Source: Anaerocolumna sp. MB42-C2
GTDB taxonomy: Bacteria; Bacillota; Clostridia; Lachnospirales; Lachnospiraceae
Assembly (NCBI RefSeq): GCF_030913705.1
Contig: NZ_CP133190.1
Span: forward strand, 2,294,001 to 2,358,000
Reading direction: 5' to 3'
DNA length: 64,000 nt
Of this stretch, positions 25,243 through 35,250 are shown in pieces. The first letter of the stretch is position 1. Each line of letters begins with the position of its first letter. The notes under the pieces are model-generated. The model did not search any database, was not told the DNA's origin, and saw only the letters and a program-made list of their open reading frames with translations. Position numbers and translations under genes: made by a program.

Positions 25243-25465
25243 TTGAGTTAATACCTTTTTAGACACGGAAATCATAATATCAAAAGAGAGTATAAGAAGA
25301 ATAAAAGAACTTATATACCATATTAGTACTCAATGGTGTTTGTTAAACCGGATATAAACCTATATTAATGGATTTCATAAATAATAACAGAAAGGAAGCC
25401 CGGACAATTATTTCTGTCTTATCTTGGGGTAGTACAGAAAAATTCGGTACTTGGTGTAATAAACT

Positions 25466-26224
25466 ATGAAAAAGAGGACACTGCTTAAATTGATTTCAGG
25501 CATAACCGTATTTTTAATCATTTTTTTCTTATTTAATATATACAATGGATTTATGGGTAATCCCTTAACCGCCAAATTTGCTAATTCTAAAATAAAAGCT
25601 TATGTAAATAAAACTTACCCAAACCTTGATCTGACCATTTCAGAAACAAAATATACTTTTAAAGATTCGGCCTATTATTCCAAAGTCCAGTCAAAAAAAA
25701 GCCAAGATACACAATTTACGGTAAGCTGCAGAAAAGGCAGAGTTACGGATGATTATGAATATGAAGTTGCCAATAAATTTACAACCTACCGCCGTCTGAG
25801 CGAGACTTTTAATAAAGATGTGGAAGATATTTTAAGTAAGGAATTTCCTTATCACACTACAATCGTGATTGGAGATTATGGTAAAGAGGAGTTGAATTTT
25901 AACAAACTGAAACTGGATATGCCCTATGATCTTACTAATCCCCCGTTACCTGCATCTTTAACTGTATACTGCTCCAGTGACGTGTTTACCTATGAAGTAT
26001 TAAGTAAGCGGCTGCTTGAACTAGACGCCATTATGAAAAGACATAATATTCCCATCACTACTTATTCATTAACACTGGAAGCTTATGAAACGGAAGAAAA
26101 ACCTGCAAGTCACCGATTATATTTAATAGATTTTCCCGCTGATAAAATTAACAGTACGGATTTAGTTCATGTACTCAAAAAACATCAGTCAGACTGGGAG
26201 CAGGACCCTGCACACCAAAAGTAA
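25466..26224 (+). CDS. YfjL-like membrane-anchored protein
   Basis: A 252-residue protein with an N-terminal membrane anchor (residues 9-27, ISGITVFLIIFFLFNIYNGF) and a soluble part outside the cell. GNPLTAKFANSKIKAYVNKT followed by LTISETKYTFKDSAYY resembles the YfjL family of Bacillus, whose function is unknown. The ribosome binding site is weak. It stands alone between a repeat copy and a convergent terminator. Confidence 0.65.
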   Translation: MKKRTLLKLISGITVFLIIFFLFNIYNGFMGNPLTAKFANSKIKAYVNKTYPNLDLTISETKYTFKDSAYYSKVQSKKSQDTQFTVSCRKGRVTDDYEYEVANKFTTYRRLSETFNKDVEDILSKEFPYHTTIVIGDYGKEELNFNKLKLDMPYDLTNPPLPASLTVYCSSDVFTYEVLSKRLLELDAIMKRHNIPITTYSLTLEAYETEEKPASHRLYLIDFPADKINSTDLVHVLKKHQSDWEQDPAHQK

Positions 26225-26311
26225 AAAGTACAGTTAAACTTGCTTTTTATAAAAACCTAAAAGTTCATCAGAATTAAGATATATAATTTTCACTTATCAT
26301 AAAACTACAAA

Positions 26312-26363
26312 AATATGGGAATTATATTTCGCACAAATGATCAGCGAATATAATTCCCATATT
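26312..26363. terminator. Bidirectional terminator
   Basis: AATATGGGAATTATATTTCGC (two overlapping runs at 26312-26332) pairs with its complement at 26344-26363 across an 11-nt loop, flanked by A and T runs. It separates the convergent YfjL-like gene and the histidine kinase. Confidence 0.75.
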
Positions 26364-26467
26364 CTCATAAGACATTCCTCTTTAGATATCGTTGTATAGT
26401 CCGGGCATCAATCCTGCAGAAGAACATGGTCACTTAAGCCACCGCAAAGGTTACTTGAAGGTCCTTA

Positions 26468-28780
26468 CTATTTATTCCATATAATAACTGCTTTAAATAA
26501 ATCCCCGTCCAAATGAATCATAAATTTGCCTCCCTGAACCTCTACAAAGTTTTTTACAATAGCAAGACCAAGACCGGCTCCCTCCGTATTTCGCGATTTG
26601 TCACCTCGTACAAAACGCTCGGTGATATCCTGGGAGTTAAAATCCAGCTCTGAAGCTGAGATATTTTTTAAGGTTACGATAACTTCTCCCTCTGAGGTCT
26701 GTATCTCTATATAGGCCCTGGTATAAGGCATTGCATATTTGGTTATATTAAGTATCAGGTTTTCAAAGATGCGGTACGTTTTGTCACTGTCTAACTTTAA
26801 TATCACCTTTTCCTCCGGCAAAAGCCAACGAAATTCCACTTCAGACTGTTCAATCTTATCCGATAGTTCGAATTGCACCTGCTTTATTAAAGATACTATA
26901 TCCATATCCACTAAATTCAGGGTAATATTATTACTGGAGGCTTTGCTGATTTCAAATAAATCTTCGATCAGGCTTTTTAACCGCATTGATTTTTTATCCA
27001 GGGTATCGATATAGGAGTTCCTATCCTCCTCTGTAATATTTTCTTCTTTTAATAAATTAATGTAAGTGATAATAGCGGTCAGTGGAGTTTTCAAATCATG
27101 GGAAACATTTGTTATTAAATCCGTTTTCAGTTTCTGGCTTTTCATTTCTTCTTCCACAGCCTTCTTAAAACCAAATTGAACCTTTGTCAGTTCTTCCTTT
27201 AAGGGATTAAATACTCCTAAATCCTCTTCAATGGCCACCTCCAGGTTGCCCTCCGCCATACTTCTGGTAGAATTAAGCAGCTTAGCATATTTCTCTTTAA
27301 TATCCGTTACATACTTTCTCATTATAAAAAATAAGATTATAGTATAAGGAATCAATGCAGCAATGCCCAAATACCAGATACTGCATAAAACCGCCAAAAT
27401 AATAAAATTCACTGCAAGAATCTTAAAAATAGCCTTATTGGAAGAGTCGGTCAAATCAATATCAGAAAGAAAAGCAATGAGTCGTTTTCCATTACGTTTT
27501 ACCCATACCAGAAAGATTCCGGTTAAAGTTCTTTCTTTAAAATAGGACTTTAATCCTAAGCTAAACATATTACGCAGGGATAATACAGCCACAAATAAGA
27601 TCATAAATATTAAAATATAACCAAAAAAATTAGCCCCATAATCCATAATCCTCTGCATCCAATAAGGAAATATGGTATATTCTGTAAAATTAATTAAATG
27701 ATCAGATACGGTTTCATAAGCGACACCAGACATTTCTTCGTATATTCCAAATGTAAAACATATACCTAAAAACCCGATCTCAAATGGTATTTTATCTGCC
27801 AGGGTTTTCACTAATCCAAAGGATTTCTTAAACGGAAGAAAAAGTGCCAGCAAGACGACCAGGACAATGGAAATGGCATAAACATAAAGAAATCCTCCAT
27901 TTCTAAAAGACCAAACCTGTCTCCACTGATTATCATAATCAGCTCCTTTCGTATAATAAAAATCCTTATCTTTGGAGGCGTATATAATCGTTATATCTGA
28001 GGGAGCTTTTATCTGATTGAAGTATTGATACCAGGAACTGTTATCTAATTCACGGCTGAATAAATCTCGATTCAATTCCAGGGTTTCAAAACTTTCTTTC
28101 CAGCTTTCCTCCAAGCCACTTAACTCCGATATCTCTAAGCTTCCGTCTTCCTTATATTGAAATACCGTATAATAAGGATATATAGCTTTTACTTTCTGTG
28201 CTTCTTCCGAAGTTTCCTGCAGCATTTTCAAATTAGTAACTGTATTGGTCAAAGTCTTTCCGGTTTTATTATCTATCATATAATACTCTAACCCATAATT
28301 AGCCAGGCTGTTATTAAAAAATGAATTATACCAGTGTTGTAACGTATTATTAAAATTTTGAACAAATTCTTCTTTCTCATAATAGGTATCGTTATAATAA
28401 ACTTCATTATCTGTATCTGACTTATCTATATATTCTTCGCTGTATTCTGTGTTCGCTGACAGTACCTTGTTCATAGAGTCGGGCAAAAATACTTCTCCCG
28501 GGGTCAAAACCTTATCCTTTCTCTGCTCCATAACATCCCAATACAGACAATAATTTCCCCGGTATAGTTCCTCTATAAATTCTTCTTTATAAGAATTCTC
28601 CATTCCTGCTCTGATTTTATTGTCCTCTATCGTAGACTTCTCCATTATGGAATTCGCATTTTGCAAAAGAATCGGATAAGTAGCAATCACACCTATGGAG
28701 ATCGCAGAAAGCAGCAACACACTGATAAATATTCCTAATACTTTTGACAAATTATTGTTTTTCGATTTTGTATCCAACAC
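26468..28780 (-). CDS. Sensor histidine kinase, multi-pass
   Basis: A 770-residue membrane kinase. One N-terminal membrane segment (about 15-38) is followed by a large extracellular domain, then several further segments (about 290-475), a HAMP-like linker (STRSMAEGNLEVAIEEDLG), the H-box (NVSHDLKTPLTAI, phosphorylated His near 560), the N-box (FENLILNITKYA) and GAGLGLAIV ATP lid. The layout resembles large kinases paired with VanR/PhoB-type regulators for cell-envelope sensing. Its start overlaps the response-regulator gene by 29 nt. Confidence 0.9.
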   Translation of the reverse strand: MLDTKSKNNNLSKVLGIFISVLLLSAISIGVIATYPILLQNANSIMEKSTIEDNKIRAGMENSYKEEFIEELYRGNYCLYWDVMEQRKDKVLTPGEVFLPDSMNKVLSANTEYSEEYIDKSDTDNEVYYNDTYYEKEEFVQNFNNTLQHWYNSFFNNSLANYGLEYYMIDNKTGKTLTNTVTNLKMLQETSEEAQKVKAIYPYYTVFQYKEDGSLEISELSGLEESWKESFETLELNRDLFSRELDNSSWYQYFNQIKAPSDITIIYASKDKDFYYTKGADYDNQWRQVWSFRNGGFLYVYAISIVLVVLLALFLPFKKSFGLVKTLADKIPFEIGFLGICFTFGIYEEMSGVAYETVSDHLINFTEYTIFPYWMQRIMDYGANFFGYILIFMILFVAVLSLRNMFSLGLKSYFKERTLTGIFLVWVKRNGKRLIAFLSDIDLTDSSNKAIFKILAVNFIILAVLCSIWYLGIAALIPYTIILFFIMRKYVTDIKEKYAKLLNSTRSMAEGNLEVAIEEDLGVFNPLKEELTKVQFGFKKAVEEEMKSQKLKTDLITNVSHDLKTPLTAIITYINLLKEENITEEDRNSYIDTLDKKSMRLKSLIEDLFEISKASSNNITLNLVDMDIVSLIKQVQFELSDKIEQSEVEFRWLLPEEKVILKLDSDKTYRIFENLILNITKYAMPYTRAYIEIQTSEGEVIVTLKNISASELDFNSQDITERFVRGDKSRNTEGAGLGLAIVKNFVEVQGGKFMIHLDGDLFKAVIIWNK

Positions 28781-29453
28781 CCCACACCACCTTCAAATAT
28801 TTTGGATTTTTCGGATTTATTTCTATTTTTTCTCTGATATTTCTTATGTGAACCATAATGGTATCCGTACCAACTGCCCTTTCGTTCCACACTCTCTCAT
28901 AAATTTCTTCAGCAGAATAAACCCTGCCCGGATTTTTAATCATTAATGCTAAAATCTTAAATTCCAGGGGAGTTAACTTAACCGGATTTTGGTCCACAAA
29001 AACCTGAATTGTATTTTCATTTAACTCAAGCCCACCGATTACGTAGACATTATCTTCTTTCTTTTCCTCTAATATGTTTAGATATTTGGAATAGCGCCGT
29101 AAATGGGAATTTACTCTGGCAAGGAGTTCCATGGGAGTAAAAGGTTTTGTCATATAATCATCCGCTCCGATATTTAATCCGGTAACCTTATCGATTTCCT
29201 CGGATTTGGCAGTCAGCATAATAACAGGAAATTCGTATTTTTCCCTTAATTTTAAGGTCATGGTAATCCCGTCCATTCTTGGCATCATGATATCTACTAT
29301 TGCAAGATGTATCTCTTCCTCTTCGATCATTTTAAGGCCCTCTACTCCATTGGATGCCTTAAAAACGGTATATCCCTGATTCTTTAAATAGATACTGATT
29401 CCTTCTAATATTTCCTTATCGTCTTCCACTACCAAGACATGACTTGCCTCCAT
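28752..29453 (-). CDS. OmpR/PhoB-type response regulator
   Basis: About 233 residues from ATG 29451-29453, which has GGAGG; an earlier in-frame start at 29465 is less likely. The receiver domain carries VVEDD, the phospho-acceptor Asp in VDIMMPRMDG, and the Lys in YMTKPF. The C-terminal winged helix (LTPLEFKILALMIKNPGRVYS, VGTDTIMVHIRNIREKI) binds DNA. It is translationally coupled to the kinase gene downstream. Confidence 0.93.
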   Translation of the reverse strand: MEASHVLVVEDDKEILEGISIYLKNQGYTVFKASNGVEGLKMIEEEEIHLAIVDIMMPRMDGITMTLKLREKYEFPVIMLTAKSEEIDKVTGLNIGADDYMTKPFTPMELLARVNSHLRRYSKYLNILEEKKEDNVYVIGGLELNENTIQVFVDQNPVKLTPLEFKILALMIKNPGRVYSAEEIYERVWNERAVGTDTIMVHIRNIREKIEINPKNPKYLKVVWGVGYKIEKQ

Positions 29454-29669
29454 GTTAACCTCCATCTATCCTACGAGAATAATTCATTATTTCTATTTGG
29501 TGAAACTATTTTTAATCATAATTACAAATAACCTTTGTACTTATTATTTCAAATCTTATTTTTCCTCTTTTTAATTTACCTAATCCTATTTATTATACAC
29601 TTTGCTGTTACTTCTTTCAAATTATAATAACTGACTGTACTTTAGCTGTTTTTTCCTTTCATAAGCTTA

Positions 29670-30182
29670 TTAACTGCTTAATATCTGCAGAACAGGATCG
29701 CCCAAGAGATAACCGGCACCGACTAAAACCAGGTTCCATATGGTAATTCCAAACACAGAAAAAACCGTATATCTCCAAAAATTCATTTTCAAGATACCAG
29801 CCGGTATGGGTATAATGGTTCTAATTACGGGTATTAATTTACCGATAAATATACCGATATATCCTTTATTTTTTACTTGTTCCATTGCCTGGTCAATTGC
29901 TCGTTTAAGTTTGGGAAACTTTTTTATATGCCTGGTCAATAGAAACTCACCTCCTAATCTCCCCACAAAATAAAGTAATGAGCTCCCACAAAGTCCAGCC
30001 AATACCGAAAGCAAAAGCGCCATACCGAAGCCAATTCCTCCCTGAGCGGCCCAGATTCCTGCCATGGGCAGAATCAGACCTGCCGGAAACCCTGGCAGGT
30101 TTAAATATTCTAAAAATACAATAATGAATATTGCAATGGCACCGTACTGATGAAAATAACTTGTTATAATTTGAGTGTCCAT
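29670..30182 (-). CDS. DedA family membrane protein
   Basis: A 170-residue polytopic protein. The re-entrant GFPAGLILPMAGIWAAQGG and GYIGIFIGKLIPVIRTIIPIPAG (with the conserved R and GxxxxxP) are DedA/SNARE-associated signatures. Some members are flippases for undecaprenyl phosphate or phospholipids; others relate to membrane-potential maintenance. AGAGGAAGGG precedes ATG. Single gene. Confidence 0.9.
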   Translation of the reverse strand: MDTQIITSYFHQYGAIAIFIIVFLEYLNLPGFPAGLILPMAGIWAAQGGIGFGMALLLSVLAGLCGSSLLYFVGRLGGEFLLTRHIKKFPKLKRAIDQAMEQVKNKGYIGIFIGKLIPVIRTIIPIPAGILKMNFWRYTVFSVFGITIWNLVLVGAGYLLGDPVLQILSS

Positions 30183-30373
30183 TTATTCCCTTCCTCTTTC
30201 TATAGCATTTAACAATCATGTCTTTTACTCCTTACTTTGCTTCTTTTGTTGCTTTTTGAATACTATAAAATATAAATCTAAAAAGCAACTCTATAAAAAA
30301 CGAAAGAATTTCTTAAGAAAATTAAAAAAACCTGGGAAAGGAAAGAATTAAGCGTTGCGAATCTTGTCCCCTA

Positions 30374-30443
30374 AAGGCAACTGAAGCTATAAAATTCGTA
30401 TGAATTGTATAGAATATTTAGATAACTATATTGTTTCGCAATC
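30374..30443 (+). repeat. Degenerate dispersed repeat, copy 2
   Basis: GGCAACTGAAGCTATAAAAT, TCGTATGAATTGTATAG and TTTCGCAAT follow the same order as at 14318-14390. A TTGCGAA (about 30354-30360) further left pairs with TTCGCAA at the right end, so the whole may fold into one arm. Confidence 0.4.
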
Positions 30444-30445
30444 AT

Positions 30446-30494
30446 CTAAAAAAAGATTATTACCGGATTAATACCGGATAATAATCTTTTTTAT
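30446..30494. terminator. Bidirectional terminator downstream of aspA
   Basis: AAAAAAGATTATT-CCGG pairs with CCGG-ATAATAATCTTTTTT around a short loop. The A/T flanks give a T-run on either strand. It follows the aspA stop by about 35 bp. Confidence 0.8.
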
Positions 30495-30526
30495 AATATA
30501 TAAATTACACCAAACAGGCCTTAGTA

Positions 30527-31945
30527 TTAAATTGTTTGTATCAATGCATACTCAAGATGATGTTTTGGTTCCGTCATATCAGCGGAATTTAGTATTGCAT
30601 CAAGCTGATCTAATGTCAATTCCGTTTCTTCCACTACCAGCTTCTTTAATGGAATACCTGTTTTCAGAGATTTTTTTGCCAGTTCAGCCGCTCTCTGATA
30701 GCCGATAAAAGGACATAATGCAGTGGAAATACCTACGCTTGCATCTAATAATTCCTGACACCGGTCCTCATTGGCAGTAATATCTGTTATGCAATTATCT
30801 GTTAAGGTTGCTGCTGCACTTGTTAATATCTCAATTGATTCAAAAAGATTATGGAATAACACCGGTTCGAAGGCATTTAATTCCAATTGTCCTGCTTCTG
30901 CAGCCATGGTAATTGCCATATCATTTCCTATAATCTGAAAGGTCACCTGGGTTACTACCTCAGGTATAACCGGGTTTACTTTTCCTGGCATAATGGATGA
31001 GCCGTTTTGTTTTGCAGGTAGATTGATTTCTGCTATTCCTGCCTTAGGTCCGCTGGAAAGCAACCGAAGGTCATTACATATTTTTGATAAATTAACCGCA
31101 CAGGTTTTAATTACTCCAGATATATAGATAAATCCGTCCAGGTTCTGAGTTGCATCAAACAGGTCAGATGCCTGTTTACAGGAGGTTTGGCATATTTTAT
31201 TAATATTAGGTACGATTTGCTTTAAATATAAAATATTAGCATTAATGCCAGTCCCTATGGCAGTCCCTCCCATGTTTAATGTCGATACCTCCTCCAATGA
31301 TTTTTCCAAGCGGCAGATATCTCTGGCTATCACGGAAGCATATGCCTGAAATGTCTGTCCAAGCCGCATGGGTACTGCATCCTGAAGCTGGGTTCTTCCA
31401 ATTTTTAATATATGATTAAATTCTTTGGACTTTTTAAGCAAAGTGCTGTGAAGACGTCTTAATTCATTCATTGTTTTAGGCAGCATTTCTAAAACTGTCA
31501 ATTTGCCTGCACTGGGAATAACATCATTCGTAGATTGTGACATATTGACGTGGTCATTCGGATGAACCAGCGTATAGTCCCCTTTTATCCCTCCCAGTAT
31601 TTGGACAGCGCGGTTTGCAATAACCTCATTGGCATTCATATTAGCTGAGGTACCTGCACCTCCTTGAATGGAATCTACAATAAACTGGTCTCTTAATTTG
31701 CCTTCTATAATTTCATTGCAGGCACAGATAATGGCATCAGCGATTCTGCTGTCTAATACATTTATATTCCGATTCGTAACAGCTGCCGCTTTCTTAATCT
31801 TAACCAGATTCCGAATAAATACCGGATGCATAGGTCTTCCGGTTATATTGAAATTTCTTTTGGCTCTTAAGCTTTGTACACCATAATAAGCATCGGCTGG
31901 AACAGCCAGACTTCCGATCGAATCAGCTTCAATTCTCATTTCCAT
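30527..31945 (-). CDS. aspA: Aspartate ammonia-lyase
   Basis: Deaminates L-aspartate to fumarate and ammonia. The N-terminal MRIEADSIGSLAVPADAYYG is typical of AspA, and GSSIMPGKVNP near residue 320 is the fumarase/aspartase signature with the catalytic Ser; GGAGTSANMNANEV is also conserved. ATG 31943-31945 follows AGAGAGG at 9 nt. Fumarase class II is the main alternative, but the opening block favours aspartase. It is divergent from an Lrp-type regulator that may control it. Confidence 0.88.
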   Translation of the reverse strand: MEMRIEADSIGSLAVPADAYYGVQSLRAKRNFNITGRPMHPVFIRNLVKIKKAAAVTNRNINVLDSRIADAIICACNEIIEGKLRDQFIVDSIQGGAGTSANMNANEVIANRAVQILGGIKGDYTLVHPNDHVNMSQSTNDVIPSAGKLTVLEMLPKTMNELRRLHSTLLKKSKEFNHILKIGRTQLQDAVPMRLGQTFQAYASVIARDICRLEKSLEEVSTLNMGGTAIGTGINANILYLKQIVPNINKICQTSCKQASDLFDATQNLDGFIYISGVIKTCAVNLSKICNDLRLLSSGPKAGIAEINLPAKQNGSSIMPGKVNPVIPEVVTQVTFQIIGNDMAITMAAEAGQLELNAFEPVLFHNLFESIEILTSAAATLTDNCITDITANEDRCQELLDASVGISTALCPFIGYQRAAELAKKSLKTGIPLKKLVVEETELTLDQLDAILNSADMTEPKHHLEYALIQTI

Positions 31946-32270
31946 TCGTATCATCCTCTCTTTTTTGTATTAATGCCACAAATTATGAACATGAGGATAA
32001 CATGTTTTTCCTTTTCCGTAAAGTAACTCTGTGCAGATACGAAGATAAATAATTATTTGACCCTGAAACATAATAATATAAAATTATTTGGTGATTTTCT
32101 TTAAATAATTAAATTCACTTAATAAAATATAGTTTTTATATGTACTTGCTTGTAAAGATGGATTATATAATTTATAATATTAAGAATCAGTTCTTGAATT
32201 ATATAGAATACGACAATACGAACAGTTATTCAATTAAAATATAAATTACTAAGAAAGGAAGCGGGCATGT

Positions 32271-32732
32271 ATGGATCATATTGATGAACAGATTTTAATG
32301 ATGCTGCAAAAAAATGCCAGAACTCCGCTGAAAGTTATAGCCGAGAAAGTATTTTTATCATCTCCGGCAGTTGCAGCCAGAATCAGCAGATTAGAAAAAG
32401 AGGGAATTATTAAAGGTTACCACACGGAAGTAAATTGGTTCAAATTAGGATATCATATCACCGCTTTTATTAATTTAGAGGTGGAACCGTATCAAAAACC
32501 GGAATTTTATCCCTTTATCAAAGCATGTCCAAACGTAATCGAATGCAACTGTGTAACCGGACATTATGCCATGTTACTTAAAGTATGTTTTTACACCACC
32601 ATGGAATTGGATACCTTTATTGGACAGATTCAGAAGTTCGGCAGAACCAGCACCCAGATTGTTTTCTCTACAGCAGTTGAGCACAGGGGAATACAGGAGA
32701 TTACCAAAACAGAAGAAACTGACATGCCCTGA
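32271..32732 (+). CDS. Lrp/AsnC family regulator
   Basis: A 153-residue protein: helix-turn-helix (LKVIAEKVFLSSPAVAARISRLEKEGII) then the RAM/ActA-type ligand domain (HITAFINLEVEP to VIECNCVTGHYAMLLKV). Members respond to amino acids. Start ATG 32271 with AAGGA about 11 nt upstream. Divergent from aspA with about 320 bp between, an arrangement common for local regulators of amino-acid catabolism. Confidence 0.9.
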   Translation: MDHIDEQILMMLQKNARTPLKVIAEKVFLSSPAVAARISRLEKEGIIKGYHTEVNWFKLGYHITAFINLEVEPYQKPEFYPFIKACPNVIECNCVTGHYAMLLKVCFYTTMELDTFIGQIQKFGRTSTQIVFSTAVEHRGIQEITKTEETDMP

Positions 32733-32847
32733 TCGTTATATATTTTACTGCGCCATATATTTTTTGCCTCATTGATATGATTCACCCGGCAAAGATCCTC
32801 ACAATAAAATGGCCGTATGTCGGGTCAATCATATAATTTATTATATA

Positions 32848-34017
32848 TTATTTATAAGAATCCTCTAAGATCTTAATACAGTCTTCTTTGGTTAACGGTA
32901 CCGGATCTACTTCAAATAATCCGCCCATGGTATCATATGCTTTCACTACGTATTTCTCAATTTCTTCTTTCTTAATGCCATAATCGGACATCTTAAGTTC
33001 ATCCACATGGCAAGCCTTTTGCAGTTTTACTAAAGCATCTACAAAGTCCATGGGGTCTGATGCATTCTCCCTACCCATGGCTTTTGCCATTGCAATTAAC
33101 CTCTCCTTACAGCAATCCTGACCTGCAAAAAAAGTATAATAAGCTTTGCTGATCATAATTAAACCGGCGCCGTGAGGTAAACCGGGATGATATGCACTTA
33201 AGGCATGTTCCAGGGAATGTTCGGAGGTACAGCCCGAGGTGGATTCCACCATACCGGCTAAGGTATTCCCCAATGCCACCTTTTCTCTGGCATCTTCGTC
33301 CTTACCGTTCTCTACTGCTTTTGGAAGATTTAAACCGATCAGTTCGATTGCTTTTAATGCATACATATCACTCATAACATAAGCTGTTTTATTGATATAA
33401 CCCTCTGTACTGTGAAACAGTGCATCAAAACCCTGATAAGCAGTTAAATCAGCCGGTACAGTTAACATTAGATCCGGATCTACCACTGCCAGAACAGGAA
33501 ATGTTTTTTCGTAACCAAATCCGATTTTTTCTTCCGTATCTTCTTTCGTCGTAACTGTCCAGGGATCTACTTCCGTACCGGTTCCGGCTGTTGTTGTTAT
33601 AGCTACTACCGGAAGAGGGTCATTTGGTACCGGTTGTCCTTTTCCGGTGCCGCCTGATATATAATCCCAATAATCCCCATCATTTACAGCCATTACAGCA
33701 ATTGCTTTTGCTGAATCAATGCTGCTGCCGCCCCCAAGGCCTATAACAAAATCACAGCCATTTTCTTTGGCAAATTCCGCTCCCTCCATAACATGGGCTT
33801 TGATAGGATTCGGCAGAATCTTATCAAATACAACACAGGAGACTCCGGCCAAATTAAGTTCTTTCTCTACCCTGTCTAAATAACCGTTTGCTCTTGTAGA
33901 TTTTCCTGATGAAATAACAATCAATGCCTTTTTACCGGGTAGCTTCTCCTTATGCAGATTAGAAAGCTGCCCTTTCCCAAAAAGTAACTTTGTAGGTATA
34001 AAATAATTAAAATTCAT
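32848..34017 (-). CDS. Iron-containing alcohol dehydrogenase
   Basis: About 389 residues of the group III ADH family. NAD(P) site: FVIGLGGGSSIDSAKAIA; metal ligands: Asp and His in FDALFHSTEGY, then His in EHSLEHALSAYHPGLPHGAG. Such enzymes reduce aldehydes to alcohols in fermentation. ATG 34015-34017 with AGGTG at 6 nt is preferred; an in-frame GTG at 34026 behind AAAGGA is equally possible. The terminal order MNFNYFIPTKLLFGKG is typical of butanol/1,3-propanediol-type members. Confidence 0.9.
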   Translation of the reverse strand: MNFNYFIPTKLLFGKGQLSNLHKEKLPGKKALIVISSGKSTRANGYLDRVEKELNLAGVSCVVFDKILPNPIKAHVMEGAEFAKENGCDFVIGLGGGSSIDSAKAIAVMAVNDGDYWDYISGGTGKGQPVPNDPLPVVAITTTAGTGTEVDPWTVTTKEDTEEKIGFGYEKTFPVLAVVDPDLMLTVPADLTAYQGFDALFHSTEGYINKTAYVMSDMYALKAIELIGLNLPKAVENGKDEDAREKVALGNTLAGMVESTSGCTSEHSLEHALSAYHPGLPHGAGLIMISKAYYTFFAGQDCCKERLIAMAKAMGRENASDPMDFVDALVKLQKACHVDELKMSDYGIKKEEIEKYVVKAYDTMGGLFEVDPVPLTKEDCIKILEDSYK

Positions 34018-34133
34018 ATCTTTCACCTAATTCCTTTCTATCAATTTCTCTTATAATGTTACCCCTTCGTATCATACTTACCTGTCAAATCATCTTACAC
34101 CTTAGAGTTAACTAAAGGTCAAGTATTTTATGC

Positions 34134-35228
34134 TTATTCAAAAAATTTTCTTATTCTTTCCGAGGGTTTTGTATCATACTGTTCCAAAAGTATTTTTATT
34201 AACCACATATAGTGATTCAGAGCTTCTGAGTGGTACCCGGATTTTTTAAACAAATCAATCAAAGTATAGTTTACTTCTTCATCATAAGGTAACAGGACAG
34301 CTAAATCTTTATAATACCGGATTAATTCATTTATATCATTTTCACACTGAAATACACCAATGATTTCCCGTAATATTTTTACAAAGGTTTTACGAAATTC
34401 TTCATCTCTCTCCATAGACCAGATATATCCCTGTTGTGATAAAAATCCTTTATCATAAATCAGAAATGCCCTGTCAATGGAAAGATATGTATTTTTATCA
34501 TCCTTGTCAAACCGGCTTAAGGCCTGGTTTACTTCAAAATAATCACAATCCACATTATGTGCGGCTAAACAGTATTTGTTTCCGCTATAGTTGATATGAA
34601 GTTCATCCCTGACCTCTGAAAATATCGTACGGATTCTGCAGATAGCTGTCTGAAGAATTGGTAATGCTCTTTGGGGTTCATAGTCAGGCCATAAATTATC
34701 TATGATGAGATCTTTATGTACATAACTGTCATGGTTCATCAACAGATAAGCAAATAACTCTTCCGCTTTCGCTCTTTCCCATTTAACCGGTGTGCCTCCG
34801 ATAAAAATATCGAATTTACCAAAACATCGAATGGTTAATTCAGAAGATTCGGAGGGTTTATTTCGGTTTCTGTCAATTTGGATTTTATCTAGCATCTTTT
34901 GAAAACGTTCTTTTCTGACCGGTTTCATAATATAGTCCACCGCATTCAGATCAAAGGCCTGTACCGCATATTGATTCCAGCTGGTTACAAATACAATACT
35001 GGTATCCGGACTCACTTCCATAATCCTTTCTGCCAGGGTAAGTCCGTCAATTTCAGGCATTTCTATGTCTATAAAAGCAACATCCACAGATAAAGAGTTT
35101 ATTTCCTCTAACACCTTAACCGGATTCTGATATTTCTTAATCACTTCCATTTTGCCCGAGAGAAGAATCAGATCACTTATCTCTTCCAGGGTATACCATT
35201 CATCATCAACTACAATTGCTCGAATCAT
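34134..35228 (-). CDS. Response regulator with SARP/BTAD output domain
   Basis: A 364-residue protein: CheY-like receiver (VVDDEWYT, phospho-acceptor Asp in VAFIDIEMPEIDG, Lys in YIMKPVRK), an OmpR-type winged helix (LTIRCFGKFDIFIGG, WERAKAEELFAYLLMN) and a bacterial transcriptional activator (BTAD) helical repeat domain. This receiver-wHTH-BTAD order is known in Firmicutes with LytS-type kinases. The kinase gene ends 22 bp upstream of its start, on the same strand. Confidence 0.9.
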   Translation of the reverse strand: MIRAIVVDDEWYTLEEISDLILLSGKMEVIKKYQNPVKVLEEINSLSVDVAFIDIEMPEIDGLTLAERIMEVSPDTSIVFVTSWNQYAVQAFDLNAVDYIMKPVRKERFQKMLDKIQIDRNRNKPSESSELTIRCFGKFDIFIGGTPVKWERAKAEELFAYLLMNHDSYVHKDLIIDNLWPDYEPQRALPILQTAICRIRTIFSEVRDELHINYSGNKYCLAAHNVDCDYFEVNQALSRFDKDDKNTYLSIDRAFLIYDKGFLSQQGYIWSMERDEEFRKTFVKILREIIGVFQCENDINELIRYYKDLAVLLPYDEEVNYTLIDLFKKSGYHSEALNHYMWLIKILLEQYDTKPSERIRKFFE

Positions 35229-35250
35229 ATTGTCTTCCTCGCTTATAAAC